Origin: Euprymna scolopes
Lineage: Eukaryota; Mollusca; Cephalopoda; Sepiida; Sepiolidae
Reading direction: 5' to 3'
DNA length: 45,959 nucleotides
Assembly: GCA_024364805.1 (NCBI GenBank)
Contig: CM044508.1
Span: forward strand, 100,669,872 to 100,715,830
Position numbers and translations under genes: made by a program. Under the pieces are notes generated by a model, which had not been told where the DNA came from, made no database searches, and saw only the letters and a program-made list of their open reading frames with translations. Positions within the stretch are counted from its first letter, which is position 1. Every line of letters starts with the position of its first letter. Shown here one piece after another: positions 10,531 to 21,684 of this stretch.

Positions 10531-10835
10531 TCCGGGACCAAGATTCTCCACAACTATATAATGAACCAGGCTTGTGTTTGAAACGCATGCAACGTCATTT
10601 GATAGGAGCTGCCATATTGACTAGTGTGGCTAAGGACGAATTGACATTCCTTCCCATTATTCTATCAGATTCTGCAATTCAATTTGAAAGGCTTCAGTTC
10701 CCAATTACATTATGTTTTGCCATGACAATAAACAAGTCCAAGGACAATCCTTGCCAATGGTTGTTCTCAATGTAGCATCCACTTGCTTTAGCCATGGGCA
10801 GTTTTATGAAGGATGTTTACGGGTAAACTTCTCAC
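10531..10835 (+). pseudogene. Helitron helicase fossil, C-terminal part
   Basis: Translation gives RDQDSPQLYNEPGLCLKRMQ, SDSAIQFERLQFP and CFAMTINKS from 10530 to about 10740, then after a +1 shift GQSLPMVVLN, STCFSHGQFYEG and CLRV to about 10830. These match the last helicase motifs (FAMTINKSQGQS, FSHGQLYVACSRV) that close Helitron and Pif1 proteins. At least one frameshift lies near 10735. It is the continuation of the fossil at 9185-10046. Just after it a (CT)n(AT)n tract occupies 10837-10868. Confidence 0.8.
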
Positions 10836-10879
10836 AATGTCTCTCTCTCTCTCTATATATATATATATGTATAACTTTA

Positions 10880-11100
10880 GTCTCAATTGAACCCCGACCG
10901 TTGACTAACTCTGACTGCACGTTATCTAAATCAAAGGTGAGCGCATCAGAGAGAACTTGGTTGTTTATTGCCTTTGAAGTGTTGGCATAGATGATAGTGT
11001 CGCCAGCAAAACTGTCTACGAATGATCTTAGGATGTAATTTGGGAGATTATAGATTGTTATATTCAAAAGTTTATCATGCAATAGGTCGAGTATCAAGCT
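10880..11100 (-). pseudogene. LINE-C reverse transcriptase scrap
   Basis: An open minus-strand stretch contains LPNYILRSFVDSFAGDTIIY and VLSDALTFDLDNVQS. This resembles the RT region around the catalytic FADD box of jockey/CR1-like LINEs. Here the box reads FAGD, so one catalytic aspartate is replaced by glycine. Only about 75 residues remain. The sequence differs from LINE-A and LINE-B, hence the separate label. Confidence 0.55.
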
Positions 11101-11865
11101 CCAATTGTTGGCTAAACAGAACCATTCGTTTCAAACGCGCCCCTGTCATATCACAAAACCTGCTGTTGATTTCATATGTCCAGCCTTTCGATTTGTGTGG
11201 TAATAAAATTACTTAAATGCCCTTGTGATGTTAGGTTGTGTAAGGTGTAAAGTTCGGTCCAAATCACCTCCTCTTTCTTTCATCAGATTATTTCAATTAT
11301 CAATTATCGATAGTCATCGACGACATTCGGCTCCAAAACCTATCTAAAAACACTGCAAGACCAATGGAGTCCATTCTTGTAAAATCTCCAAAAAATCGAC
11401 CTAGGGGTTTTACAGTCAATAGCGCACAAATCTCTAGACACACAGACACATAGACACAATTCCTTTACATACATGTATGTAATGTACTGAGTTCGTGTAA
11501 TCCAGTAAATTTTGATATACCAATACGTTTTAAGCCAAAAGGAGATGACTTAAAAAGTAAGCTACAAAATTATATTTCAAATATGTGGGGGGGGACCGAA
11601 ATCCTCCCTACAATGAACACATCTCTGAAAATATCTTCAGTAATACCTTCACAACACACTGTTTATTATTTTATACATTGACGCAACAAAAAGTAAGAAG
11701 TTCTGTTCACTATCATGTGGGGAAGTTCTTCTAAGAGAGTATATTAGCATCGTATTTTTGTTTATCATGTTTGACGTTATCATTTATGTGTTCCCAAAAT
11801 TTAAATTTCATATATATATTCTCTTATATCTTATTGTAAAAATAATTATCAAAATATCCTTTAAA
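11101..11865. other. No gene recognised
   Basis: AT-rich spacer with an acacacagacacatagacac patch near 11436. Nothing I can assign. Confidence 0.5.
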
Positions 11866-12578
11866 TCTCTATCATATAAAAGTAATTTTGTGTGTGTGTG
11901 AGTTTCTTCCTAAAACGTTCCGAAATGGCCGAGCACATTTTTTGCAACTTTCACACAAAGCTTGTTTACATGTCTGACAGTGTTTGTAGACATGTTTCAT
12001 ACAGAAATTCAGCCGATAAATATCGAACATCGAAATAATCCGATCCTAAAAATAGTCTTTCTTTCTTGTAGATGAAAGTGAAAATTTTCAGGGATTATTT
12101 ACGTTACACCGGCTAGAGAGATAATAAAATCTCAACAAATCATTATTTCTTAAAATAAACAGAATTATTTACATCTGAAAATATGGCTCAGTAGTAGTGT
12201 GTTCGACTGCAGATCAAGCCCGTGTGTACCTTACCATTTTTATTTTTCTCATTAATGAATTCAATTCCTAATAAAAGATGAGGTGCGCTTTAAAATCGCC
12301 GCAAATCATTCCTTCGTTTGCATATTTTAAAATAAGTTATTAATCTTAAGCGACTTTTTCCAGAGCATTTATCGTCGAGCCCAAATATCAGCTGAGGTGA
12401 TTTGATGAGTGACATTATCATTATTTTTTTCGAATTAGTACACCTGGCAAATTATTCCTCGTAATACATAATAATTAATAAAGTATTTATTTTATTATAA
12501 TACCTCCGGAATCTGCAAAAATTATGATATCATGTTTAATCGTATTGCACAATTGGGCAACGCCGGGCGTCAGGCTAA
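11866..12578 (+). mobile_element. F2 Helitron-like non-autonomous element, copy A (713 bp)
   Basis: It starts TCTCTATCATATAAAAGT after an A and ends gggcaacgccgggcgtcagg then CTAA before a T, as expected for Helitron insertion between A and T. Copies B (23524-24265) and C (43049-43829) share the whole length: a tgtgtgtgtgag block, then a region with gttccgaaa and ggc-gag, a tRNA-Cys-like module, caaattattcctcgtaat, and the GC-rich end. There is no coding capacity, so it would need helicase supplied by an autonomous Helitron such as the fossil at 9185. Confidence 0.65.
12183..12238 (+). ncRNA. tRNA-Cys-like module inside F2 copy A
   Basis: The stretch atggctcagtagtagtgtg followed by ttcgactgcagatcaa parallels the D arm, anticodon arm and GCA anticodon of metazoan tRNA-Cys (ctcagtggtagagcatttga, ctgcagatcaa). 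The 3' half is degenerate. It is not a functional tRNA gene. Confidence 0.6.
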
Positions 12579-15404
12579 TATATGAATAAAATAAAATAGA
12601 TTGTCAACGATGAACACAACGTTACATTAATGGTATCTAATATTATTTTATAACAATTAATTTTCAAATATATATAATATCGTTTGACACGAGACAACGC
12701 CTATAATTTTTTTATTATTATTAGATTCTGTTAGTCGGACAATCTCATTTTGAAAGGTGTCGACTGTAATGACGTACAGAAAAAACGAACGCAGAGGCAT
12801 ATTGTTATAGAGATAGTTTAATGGATTAAAACAACTGCATGGTGGAATTGTACGTAGAGCAGCCAATAAATGCAGCCCGATTCGCTTTACTATGGAAACG
12901 AGACTCAAGATTGAAGTTATCATTAAGTCTACCTTGTGTGATATCTTGATTTCAATTTTCTCATTAGACATGAGCTGCCAGAGGGGTACCTAATTATTGA
13001 CAGACAATATGTCGAAGGCACCAACCATGTATATAATACTAATAATCTCGCTTGATTTGATATTGCATCTTTTAGGTAGTGAGAGTAATTACGCATTTGA
13101 CTGTTGGCAATAAGCGAATAAAGAGCTTTATGGTAAAGCAGATTAAATAGCACCATATGCATAATGGATTAAATTCTAACAGATTATTTATATTGTCAAT
13201 CACCATGACACGCATATATTGGTCGGATGATGCAAATATAATTTCTGTAACAGTAAAATATTGCGTTTATTTTTTGTTGTAACTCACATCCTTGAATCTT
13301 GCTCATCAAATTTCACCAATAACTGAAAGTAAAGGAAAACTCATTCTCAACTGCTCTGGGTACATTTTTATAGAGTACTAATCTTCAAACGGCTCATATA
13401 AAAATCTGAGCTCGATCGAATTATCAATTAAAAAAAAATAAAATAATTAAGGGGAATCAAATTTTCAAAATCGAAGCAACGATTGCAATTGCATGATATC
13501 GATATCGAGTTGAAGATATTGGAAAGTGTGTAGTAATAATTTTCATGAATATTTGTAAATGAGGAAGCCGTGTTCAAAGTGAGTTTAGCGTTTGCAAACA
13601 ATCGATAAATAACAGCGTGTTTAAAATTTTGAACCCCTGTGTAACAGTTTCAACTCAACAAAAAAGACAATTTAACATCAATATCTGCCAATGGATAATA
13701 TAGGAATCCAGCTTTTAAATTCCGGAGAAAAATTGCCCGTGAGCTGAGCGCACAGCAGCAGGTGCAGCCCGTTCAAAACAAAACATGAGATACCTTGACC
13801 ACAGAGCTATTCAGTTATGTGTTGATACTCTCCAACTAGCGCTTATAAATACATCATTTTCGTTGGGAAACATATTTGAAAAATGTCATTAGCTCCTATA
13901 AGTGGAAGCTAGTAAAAGAGACATACTTCTATCATATTCATTTTTAGAAATGTATATATGAATGTTGATGTTCCTGCAGCGGACAACGCCAAGGTACCCG
14001 TAAAATAACGTCGCCATAAGACAAGGCAGTCTTGTTACATACAAGAAAAATCAATTAAAACAGTATATCCGGGTTAGCCAATTTTCGACTCTTATTTGTT
14101 TAGTTGACATGCGTACGTAGGCGACCTTCCAAGCTATGGACGACGAAACATGTTGTTTGGAAACGACACTTTTCTGTTGTCGTCGGATGCCGAAAAGGTC
14201 GCTCGCATGTGAAAATGCAACGGAGGAAAAGAATAACTTCACGCAGCTTGATGTCAATGTTTAAAAATAAAACAACTATTTATGTAAGCAAAGAGAGCGA
14301 CTCTCTAACTGGATGATACAAGGTCATCAATTGGGAGTACTAAGAACATGAATAGAGGACGGAGAGACAGCGATGGAACAATATTTTAATGAGATCGGAA
14401 TTAACAGAAATAATTCGTTGAGGCCTGAATTGATCGCGAATCGCCGCCTGGGCAGTCAAGCATTCGATACGTCGGATATTTTTTAAAATTTAATTTGGAA
14501 CCAAGAACTCCGTGGAACTGATTTTATAATGAAAACCGGACATACTCAAAGAGGCATAAGGCTTCATACTTCCTATAAACTATGTATATGGATTAAAGTT
14601 CCTACGTAGATTTACCCATTGAAACAGGATTGTGTCTCGTTGATCCTCGTCTTTTATCTCTTAAAAATCTTTCTTTTGAAAACAAAAGAACATCTTGTAT
14701 TATTAATAAAATTTAAATGGATTTGAAATTAACACATTCATACAATACGATCGCTCCACATGTTCTTGATTCGTGCTAATATCTATACTTGGCTCAATGA
14801 GACATCCTTCAAACTGAGAGAATCATCGACTTTAAGTTTCCGATGTTCTGTAAACTTAAGCCCCGATGGGCCTTCCTGGTACTGAGATATTTGAAAAACT
14901 TTCTTTATCATTTTTTACTTTCTTTTGATATCGTTTTCCTTGCAGCGCCGTTAAGATGTTGATTTTTTCCTAATAATCACTGAAATGGTATTTGTGTTGA
15001 ACAGAAATCGGGCTTATACCGATAGTGACAGTTGAAGTATAATATCTTATGCATATTTATATGGGGTTCAGTTTCATGTAGATCTTATTCATGGAATATG
15101 ACATACACTATTTCTAAATTATAACATCGTTGGTACTTACAAGGCTCGATGTCGCGAAAATTCAGTGATCCAATTCCGTCTTTAAGTAGGTATGATTCTA
15201 TGAGCCAAAAATATAATTTGCCTAGTTTATTTTAAAATATCTTATTTAGTTAGAATCTTCTTGATCGATTACGAAAAGTATTGACATCATGTAGTAAATA
15301 ATTGTGAAAGCTAAATTGCAATTAGTTTAAAAATCTAAGGAAGGCTGAATTCTAAAGAATAAATGTTTGTTTGATGGTGTCAATTACATAATAAGACTAT
15401 CCTA
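12579..15404. other. 2.8 kb without a recognised gene
   Basis: AT-rich sequence with open frames up to 104 codons (12657-12971, minus) that show no family resemblance. A 70-codon plus-strand frame at 14104-14316 is Arg/Lys-rich but unassigned. No RNA gene seen. Confidence 0.5.
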
Positions 15405-15470
15405 CTAATACTAATACTACTACTACTACTGCTACTACTACTACTACTACTACTACTATAATCATCATAC
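15405..15470. repeat. (CTA)n trinucleotide repeat
   Basis: About 18 CTA/TAC units with a few aat and gct interruptions. Confidence 0.95.
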
Positions 15471-15601
15471 ACAGGTTGAACCAGCTTTATCATATGGAGG
15501 AAGCTTCATGGGAATATAAAATTCACAAGCGGTCCCCATTCGCATGTATATTCATATCAGGAGAGATAACGACGTTAGCTTTTTACAACTTTTGCAGAGA
15601 C

Positions 15602-15603
<2 letters not shown>

Positions 15604-15675
<72 letters not shown>
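15604..15675. repeat. (TA)n microsatellite, about 72 bp
   Basis: A pure TA run. It creates artificial Tyr-Ile reading frames on both sides. Confidence 0.98.
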
Positions 15676-15678
<3 letters not shown>

Positions 15679-15874
15679 CTGCTATTCTTAAATTGTCAAC
15701 CATCTGTTACTGATCAGAATCGATGTTGCTTAACTTCTGTGATTCAACTTTCTTAATGAGCATCTTCTTACTTCCAAAGATTTCATTCGAATGCATTCAT
15801 CAAACATGTGTTGCCAATGATTTTAATGTCTCTGAAGATGACCTCTAGATTATTCCTGACACATTATTTTTATC

Positions 15875-15876
<2 letters not shown>

Positions 15877-15919
<43 letters not shown>
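15877..15919. repeat. (TG)n microsatellite
   Basis: About 21 TG units. Confidence 0.98.
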
Positions 15920-15920
<1 letters not shown>

Positions 15921-17178
15921 TGACCACCTATATCTCCATATACAGAAACCGTTTTAGAATATGTGAGATTTTCCGGAATTTATTTTACTTTTAAACGATA
16001 TGTCAGATGACTTCATCTTCACTATAATCTCATAGAAATCTAATACAATCTTAAACCCTTCTATGCAAAGCTTCGCTGAACCATGGAAAATCTACTGTTA
16101 ATCAACTCCATTTAATCACCAGCGTTTTTAATGATGTCTCAGCATTCGAAACAAGTAATCTACATGTTCTATGTGAAGTTGTAGAAAAAGAAAGAACCAG
16201 ACCAGATAATATGGTGGTTGTTCCGGTAGAGTAAGGCAAGTTTCATACATGAATTTTCATTAAATACATTTATCAAACATATGTATTAGTCTTGCTTTAA
16301 TTCTAAAAGGTGTTGGTCCTAGAGAAATCATTGACTACTATATGAACGATACGTCCGTCTATAGTTTATGTTTCATTAATTTTGCTAGTTGTAATTTTTT
16401 TAATCTATTTATTTATTTATTTTTATGTTGTTAAAGTTTACTTTAGAATAACCACAGAAGAAAAAATAAGAACAAATAAGAAAATAATAATAATAATAAT
16501 AATAAACAATAAATAAACTAGTATAAAATAAAATGTAAGCAAAAACATCCAGATAAAAAAGGTCACTGCCCAACATATAGAAAAGAGGAACTCACCCTAC
16601 CAAAAACGAATAAAGAAAGAGGTCAATCAGAGGGCAGGTAAACCTTTGCCTGATAAACGTACCCATTTTCTGTGATAAAAGCTAGTGGAAATAATAAAGA
16701 ATCTGATTCGCTGATAAGCAAATCCCTACCACGGAATATATAAAAAAAAATACGAAGTTACATAGATTTCATGCTATAGCCTTACGGATCTTCACAAGGA
16801 TAAAACGCGGTAAAATCTGTGTAGCTTAATTGCCATATATATTTTCAAATCTCGCTGCCTTACTCTACTTACTATTGCACATTGTCGAAGTAAATATTGA
16901 GAGTAGATAGATAATATTTTATGTAGATACATGAGATAATTATATATTTGTGTATAAATACTTATGAAATTGAAAACTAACGCAACACAGAATTACCGTA
17001 TTTTCATACTGAAGCTTAGTTGTCAACAAGCGAAGCCTTTTATTCACTCTAAAACGTCATTTAATGAAAACTATAGCAAATCATTTGATCGAAAGACATT
17101 CGATGTTTAATCTTAAACATACATATAAAAAACATATAATAAAGAATTGAACAATGATGAGATAAATTATTGAATATA
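15920..17178. other. No gene recognised
   Basis: AT-rich. Contains a (TAA)n tract at about 16484-16505. No conserved frame or element end found. Confidence 0.5.
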
Positions 17179-17675
17179 CTAGGAGGCGCCCGGCGTTACC
17201 CGGTCATAAAATACACATAAACATTATATTTTAATTAATACAAAAACTAAGATATGTGCATGCGAGAAATATGTTTTCTAAGCAGTTAATTTTTGTAATT
17301 AAAAAAACAAAAATACTCAAGCTGAGCTCAAAAGCAAAGCTAAAAGCAGTGAGTCAAGTATAATAACCATTAGGCCAGCTAGACAAACTTTTAAAATTGT
17401 TTTAAAACATACTCATTTTTAGCATAAGTAATCTGTAACCTGAAGGATTCACGTATGCGCATTCGTGAAATAGTTGACAAACAGATTAAACTCCGACGAC
17501 CCCACATATCAATTTTTCAATTAGACTTCTTCGCAGCTCTTTTTTCTAGATGAAACCGATTTAAAAGTTGTCCACATGTCTGAATATCCTATATACCAAA
17601 TTTTAAGTCTGTAGATCCTAAGTTCCTTCAATATATCGGTCGAGAATAGTCTTCACATAAACATTCTGTTATAGA
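17179..17675 (-). mobile_element. F3 Helitron-like element, copy 1 (497 bp)
   Basis: On the minus strand it runs from TCTATAACAG at 17675 to a GC-rich end, gggtaacgccgggcgcc then CTAG, at 17179, with a T beyond. Copy 2 at 17680-18224 aligns along most of the length, sharing atatcctatataccaaattt, tagatgaaac/gacgaaaac and the caagtaCGATAACCATT region. The two copies lie head to tail with only TATA between them. A tRNA-like segment is at about 17325-17390. Confidence 0.65.
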
Positions 17676-17679
17676 TATA

Positions 17680-18224
17680 CTAGCAGGTCGCCTGACGTTA
17701 CCCAATCGTCAAAATATGCATAACTATTATATTTTAATCCATACAGCAACTGAGACATGTGCATGCGTCTATTGTTTTTTGTTTTTTTTTTCTAAACATT
17801 TCATTTCTTGTAATTAAAAATAAAATACTGGGGCTGAGATCGAAACCAAGACCCAAAGACAATGGATCAAGTACGATAACCATTCGGCAGACTTTACATG
17901 TTCTTTAAAAAGTGTTTTCAAATCTACTTATTTTTACATAATGAATCTGTTATGTGAACCATTTACGCATGCGTATTCATGGAACAGTTAACAAATAGAT
18001 TTTAAAAAATCCAATAACCCTAAGTACAAATGTTTCAATTTAGACTCCTTAGGCGCTTGTTTTTCCGGACGAAAACGAATTTTCTTCATGTCTGAATATC
18101 CTATATACCAAATTTCAAATCTGTAGATCAAAGATCAGTTTAGATGTGTCCTAACACATACACACACACATTTTCTCACTTTTCGAGACACATTGATATA
18201 TCATAAATAACAAAATAATAGAGA
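17680..18224 (-). mobile_element. F3 Helitron-like element, copy 2 (about 545 bp)
   Basis: Same family and orientation as the adjacent copy 1. The minus strand probably begins TCTCTATTATTTTG at 18224 (5' TC) and ends gcgacctgCTAG at 17680. Around 17835-17905 the minus strand carries gccgaatggttatcgtactt followed 25 nt later by ttggtttcgatctcag, which resemble Pol III A and B boxes at tRNA spacing. No protein-coding capacity. The 5' boundary is less certain than the 3' one. Confidence 0.6.
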
Positions 18225-18254
18225 TTTAAATATTTCAGAAAAAGGAATCCATTA

Positions 18255-18420
18255 ATCTTTCTTTCTTTCTTAACTTCTTTCTTTGTTTCTATCTATCTTG
18301 TATATTCTATCTTTTCCATCTCTCTATCTATCTATCTATCTTCTTCCATCTTCTATCTTCTATCTTTCTTCTTCTATCTTCTTCTCTTCTATCTATCTAT
18401 CTATTTTTTATTTCTTCTAT
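18255..18420. repeat. Pyrimidine-rich (TCTA)n/(TCTT)n microsatellite block
   Basis: Long CT-rich stretch with interspersed TCTA runs. It produces a spurious Ser/Leu/Tyr-rich frame. Confidence 0.95.
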
Positions 18421-18762
18421 ATAAATAAAATGAATTTATTTTTCCCCTTCGATTTTGATCTTAATAGGATTAAAAATCGAGACATTACATGCAAATCTAC
18501 TACACACAAGCTGCAGCACAATATCTGAGGTGTGTTATAGGCATATTCACTTTCCATAACGTCGCTGATCGTAGATTCCTATATTTCATCTGGTGAGACA
18601 TCGCTGCAAAATTCGCTTAGAATCAATGAAAGTAGTAAACTCTTCTCTCTCTTTTAGATTCCTCCTTCCACCGTCACCCATTTACACTGGACGTGACCGT
18701 TCACAGGAGAAAATTACGAGTAAACACCGGGTTGCGTTCGCATTTGCTTAAAAAAAAGTGGA

Positions 18763-18808
18763 TTGGCATACAGCTATTCTAACGGTTTGGCATACAGCTA
18801 TTCTAACG
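18763..18808. repeat. 22-bp direct duplication, period 24
   Basis: The 22-bp unit beginning ttggcatacagctattcta occurs at 18763-18784 and again at 18787-18808 without change. The surrounding 18421-19660 is AT- and T-rich with no recognised gene. Confidence 0.9.
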
Positions 18809-19659
18809 CTTTTTTTAAAACATTTTTTTAATTTTATTTTTTATATTACCGAAGGCCATCTTTATCTATTTTGGTTTTTATTTTATTGCTTTTTTTTCTT
18901 ATTATCGTTTACAGTTTACACAGAGAATATCGCGTTTATCAAAAAAAGTAAAACGAAACGAACTAACCATGAATTCCATGTTTTACAACAAACTATTACA
19001 GTCGGCAACTACTAATTGCATACCCAACTTATTTATGCAACGTTACCTACTTTTCCCCCATGGAGTTTATTTTTTCTGTCTTTCTTGAGTTTTTTTTTAC
19101 ATTAACTGCCACTGATTTACGGATCGGGCGACACCGGCAATCATCGGTGTTAGCAGCGATCGTTCTTCAGATGTTGATACGATTGCTCTACTTTACAGTT
19201 TCCTTATTTTATTATTTTTCTTTTTCCCTTTGATTATGTTTGCAGTTATTTTAAAGGTGATACTCGGCTTCATATTTTTCTTATTTTATTTGTATTTTTT
19301 CCGTCGGCTATGATTACAGTTACTTTTATGGTGATACTACGGATGAGGGGGAAATTCTTATTAGATTAGTTACTTATTCATTATTTATTTTCTTAACTTA
19401 AAAGCTACTATAAAAGCGATAAATACCGTCTGAAACGAATATTTATAATCTACGAAACGCAACAAAACCAAACAATACAAAACACATAAAATAAAACGTT
19501 GTTCTTACACCTACCGATTTGACGGTTAAAAAATTCTTAATTTAACACGCTTCTCAATTCCTAGGTGGTGCCTATTTTTCCCCTTTCGTTTCCACCTTCG
19601 CGTCAAGGCTTCGGGGTTCAATCCGATCTTCCTACTAAAACTTTCCTTTTTTTAAAACC

Positions 19660-19742
19660 GTTTTTTTAACACACACACACACACCTACAAACACACGGGT
19701 AACGCCGGGTAACGCCGGGTAACGCCGGGTACCCCCCGCTAG
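19660..19742 (+). mobile_element. Helitron-like 3' end with 10-bp tandem repeats (F4)
   Basis: An (AC)n tract is followed by gggtaacgcc repeated three to four times (19697-19730), then gggtaccccccg and CTAG at 19739-19742 before a T. The gggtaacgcc motif is the terminal GC-rich motif of F2 and F3 ends, here amplified. A tRNA B-box-like ggggttcaatccga lies about 100 bp upstream, near 19612. The 5' end of this element was not found. Confidence 0.5.
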
Positions 19743-20592
19743 TAATGAAATAAATCAATGAAAGCATCCGTTATGAACGGATAAGTAAATTCCTGTTACT
19801 TATTACTAATGTGGGAAGTTTGTCTATATGCGATAGAAGCATTTGCTTTCGCGAAGGCAAGCCATGCGTTATGTATTATAGCCAGAAATACACCGATGGC
19901 ACATCGAAATATGCATTTTATCGAACTTTACTTTCTCGCGTCAGTCAAACAAAATCTCCAAACACTGCTTTCGGCCTAGTCCCCGACGATTGTCTTTGGC
20001 TATCCTGCAAATATAACCGACACAAATACAATAAACTACGTTAGCAATTGATAGCACACTTACTGAATATTATACATAGTTTCATGGAATTTCCTCACAC
20101 AATTCATATTATATTACAGTACGATACCCAGGGAAATCAGGTGTGATATAAAATGCACTACTATTCCAACACAACTAACAGCAAAGATAAAAAATAAATC
20201 TAGGAAAAGAGAAAGATTTGTCTTTTTTAACGTTAAGAGATATGTAGCTAAAATATCCATAAGACATATATTTCCACTCGAACGACACACTACTCAAACC
20301 CGATAAAGATCAACTACTCCTACGAGGAAATCAGATCCACACTAAAAAAAAAAACATCCTACATCAGAACCACGCCGACGTATTTCTGAAAACCAAAGCA
20401 AGCAAGCAATGCAACACTAAATAAATTTTATATGAGGATTATATAGAATCTGACACTCCAAACAGACCAGTTCACGGTGTAATATTAATTATATACATCC
20501 GCTTTAATATCGTTACAGTAAAGTTGCGTTCTGTCTTGTTTTTTTATTGACGGAGACTCCATAATATTGGCTTGAATACACAAGAAGGCATT
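19743..20592. other. No gene recognised
   Basis: A 77-codon plus-strand frame (19811-20044) shows no family resemblance. The rest is AT-rich. Confidence 0.5.
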
Positions 20593-20735
20593 GATACAAT
20601 ATACTTTAACATAATCCATAAGCCTATCATCTCTGACACGAAGGAAACAGTATACATTTAAATGTTTGTGTTTCTGATTGTGTTCTTTGTGTCATAGATG
20701 ATAGGCTTATGAGTAATGCTATAGTATACTATCTT
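20593..20735. repeat. Imperfect hairpin / inverted repeat, arms about 58 bp
   Basis: Left arm 20593-20650 and right arm 20676-20735 are reverse complements with scattered mismatches. The best core is ataagcctatcatct at 20618-20632 against agatgataggcttat. The loop is about 25 nt. No flanking element was identified. Confidence 0.75.
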
Positions 20736-21016
20736 AAGTGTTTTTGATTATACCACTCTATGCATTAAAGTTAATATTTTAGTTTCTGTGGGACGCAATT
20801 AATGTGGTCCAAACAATTATAATTTGTTTTAATTTTATTTTCAATTGTTTTTAAATTTAGTCCAAAAGAGAATACTAAGTCAATAGTCATAAATAATGGA
20901 CGAATTTTAGTATTTTTCGAAGTGGCATCCCTCATTATTCTATGAATAACTCTCGATTAAGAATTTACAAATAGCCAAATTAATATTTCTTTTTTTTACA
21001 GAGGAGCCACGACTTA

Positions 21017-21096
21017 AATTTTAAACAGACCAATTTAAGTTTAAACAGACCAATATAATTTCTAACAGATTAATTTAATTTTAAACAGACTTTCTC
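21017..21096. repeat. Four 20-bp tandem units
   Basis: ttaaacagac (or tctaacagat) recurs exactly every 20 bp at 21021, 21041, 21061 and 21081, followed by caatttaa-like filler. Confidence 0.85.
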
Positions 21097-21221
21097 AATT
21101 ATTATTCTTTTGTGTCAGTTTCACTGTGTTTTTTTTTTAATATAAAACTATAAAAAGGAAACTTTTTTTTTATTTAACTTCAGTAAGTTTTAAGATATCC
21201 TGGAGCTAACACTTGATTCTG

Positions 21222-21684
21222 TTATGATTTAAATTTATATCCGAGGGCTCTTTTAAGAATAGATGCTGTTCCCTTTATGGCTGCTATTTGTATCTCGTTA
21301 CAGCTTGGTCTTCCAGGGATTACTTCTAAGTATTTATGAAGGTTCTTTTTTATTAAACCAGTTGCTCCTATCACAACCGGTATAATGTGTCTTTCTTTCA
21401 GAGACCATCTCGTTTTTAGATCATTTTTTAGGTCCTAATATTTTGTTATCTTTCCCAGTTCAGCTCTATTAAGGCCAAAATCATTTGGGACTGTGACTTC
21501 GATAATGAGCGCAGTTCTTTCGGGCTTGTTCCATATTACAATATCTGGTTTGATGGCCTTGTCTTTTATGTATCTGCCCGCCTGTATTTCTTTGTCATAG
21601 AACACGATCACTTTTCCGTTTGATGTTATCGGTGGTGGTTCATGTTCTCATATGTTCGTTAGTCTGTCAAGTTGTATGTCCAAT
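21222..21684 (-). pseudogene. LINE-D C-terminal endonuclease-like domain fragment
   Basis: One minus-strand frame stays alignable from 21684 to a terminal stop at 21222-21224. It carries KPDIVIWNKPERTALIIEVT, ELGKITKY, IIPVVIGATGLIKKNLHKYL and AAIKGTASILKRALG. This is the C-terminal domain of a class of non-LTR retrotransposon ORFs, with a PD-(D/E)-type restriction-like endonuclease core (PD near the start, then an acidic IIEV) followed by the conserved TA-ILRK end. Two in-frame stops (21648-21650 and 21435-21437) break it. The reverse transcriptase upstream (higher coordinates) is absent, so this is a 3'-end remnant. The family class is from memory of similar mollusc and cnidarian ORFs. Confidence 0.7.

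Noticed and set aside
12657-14316. Several unassigned frames of 68-104 codons considered as host exons
   Set aside because: No family resemblance, no credible splice-site pattern, and such lengths occur by chance in this composition.
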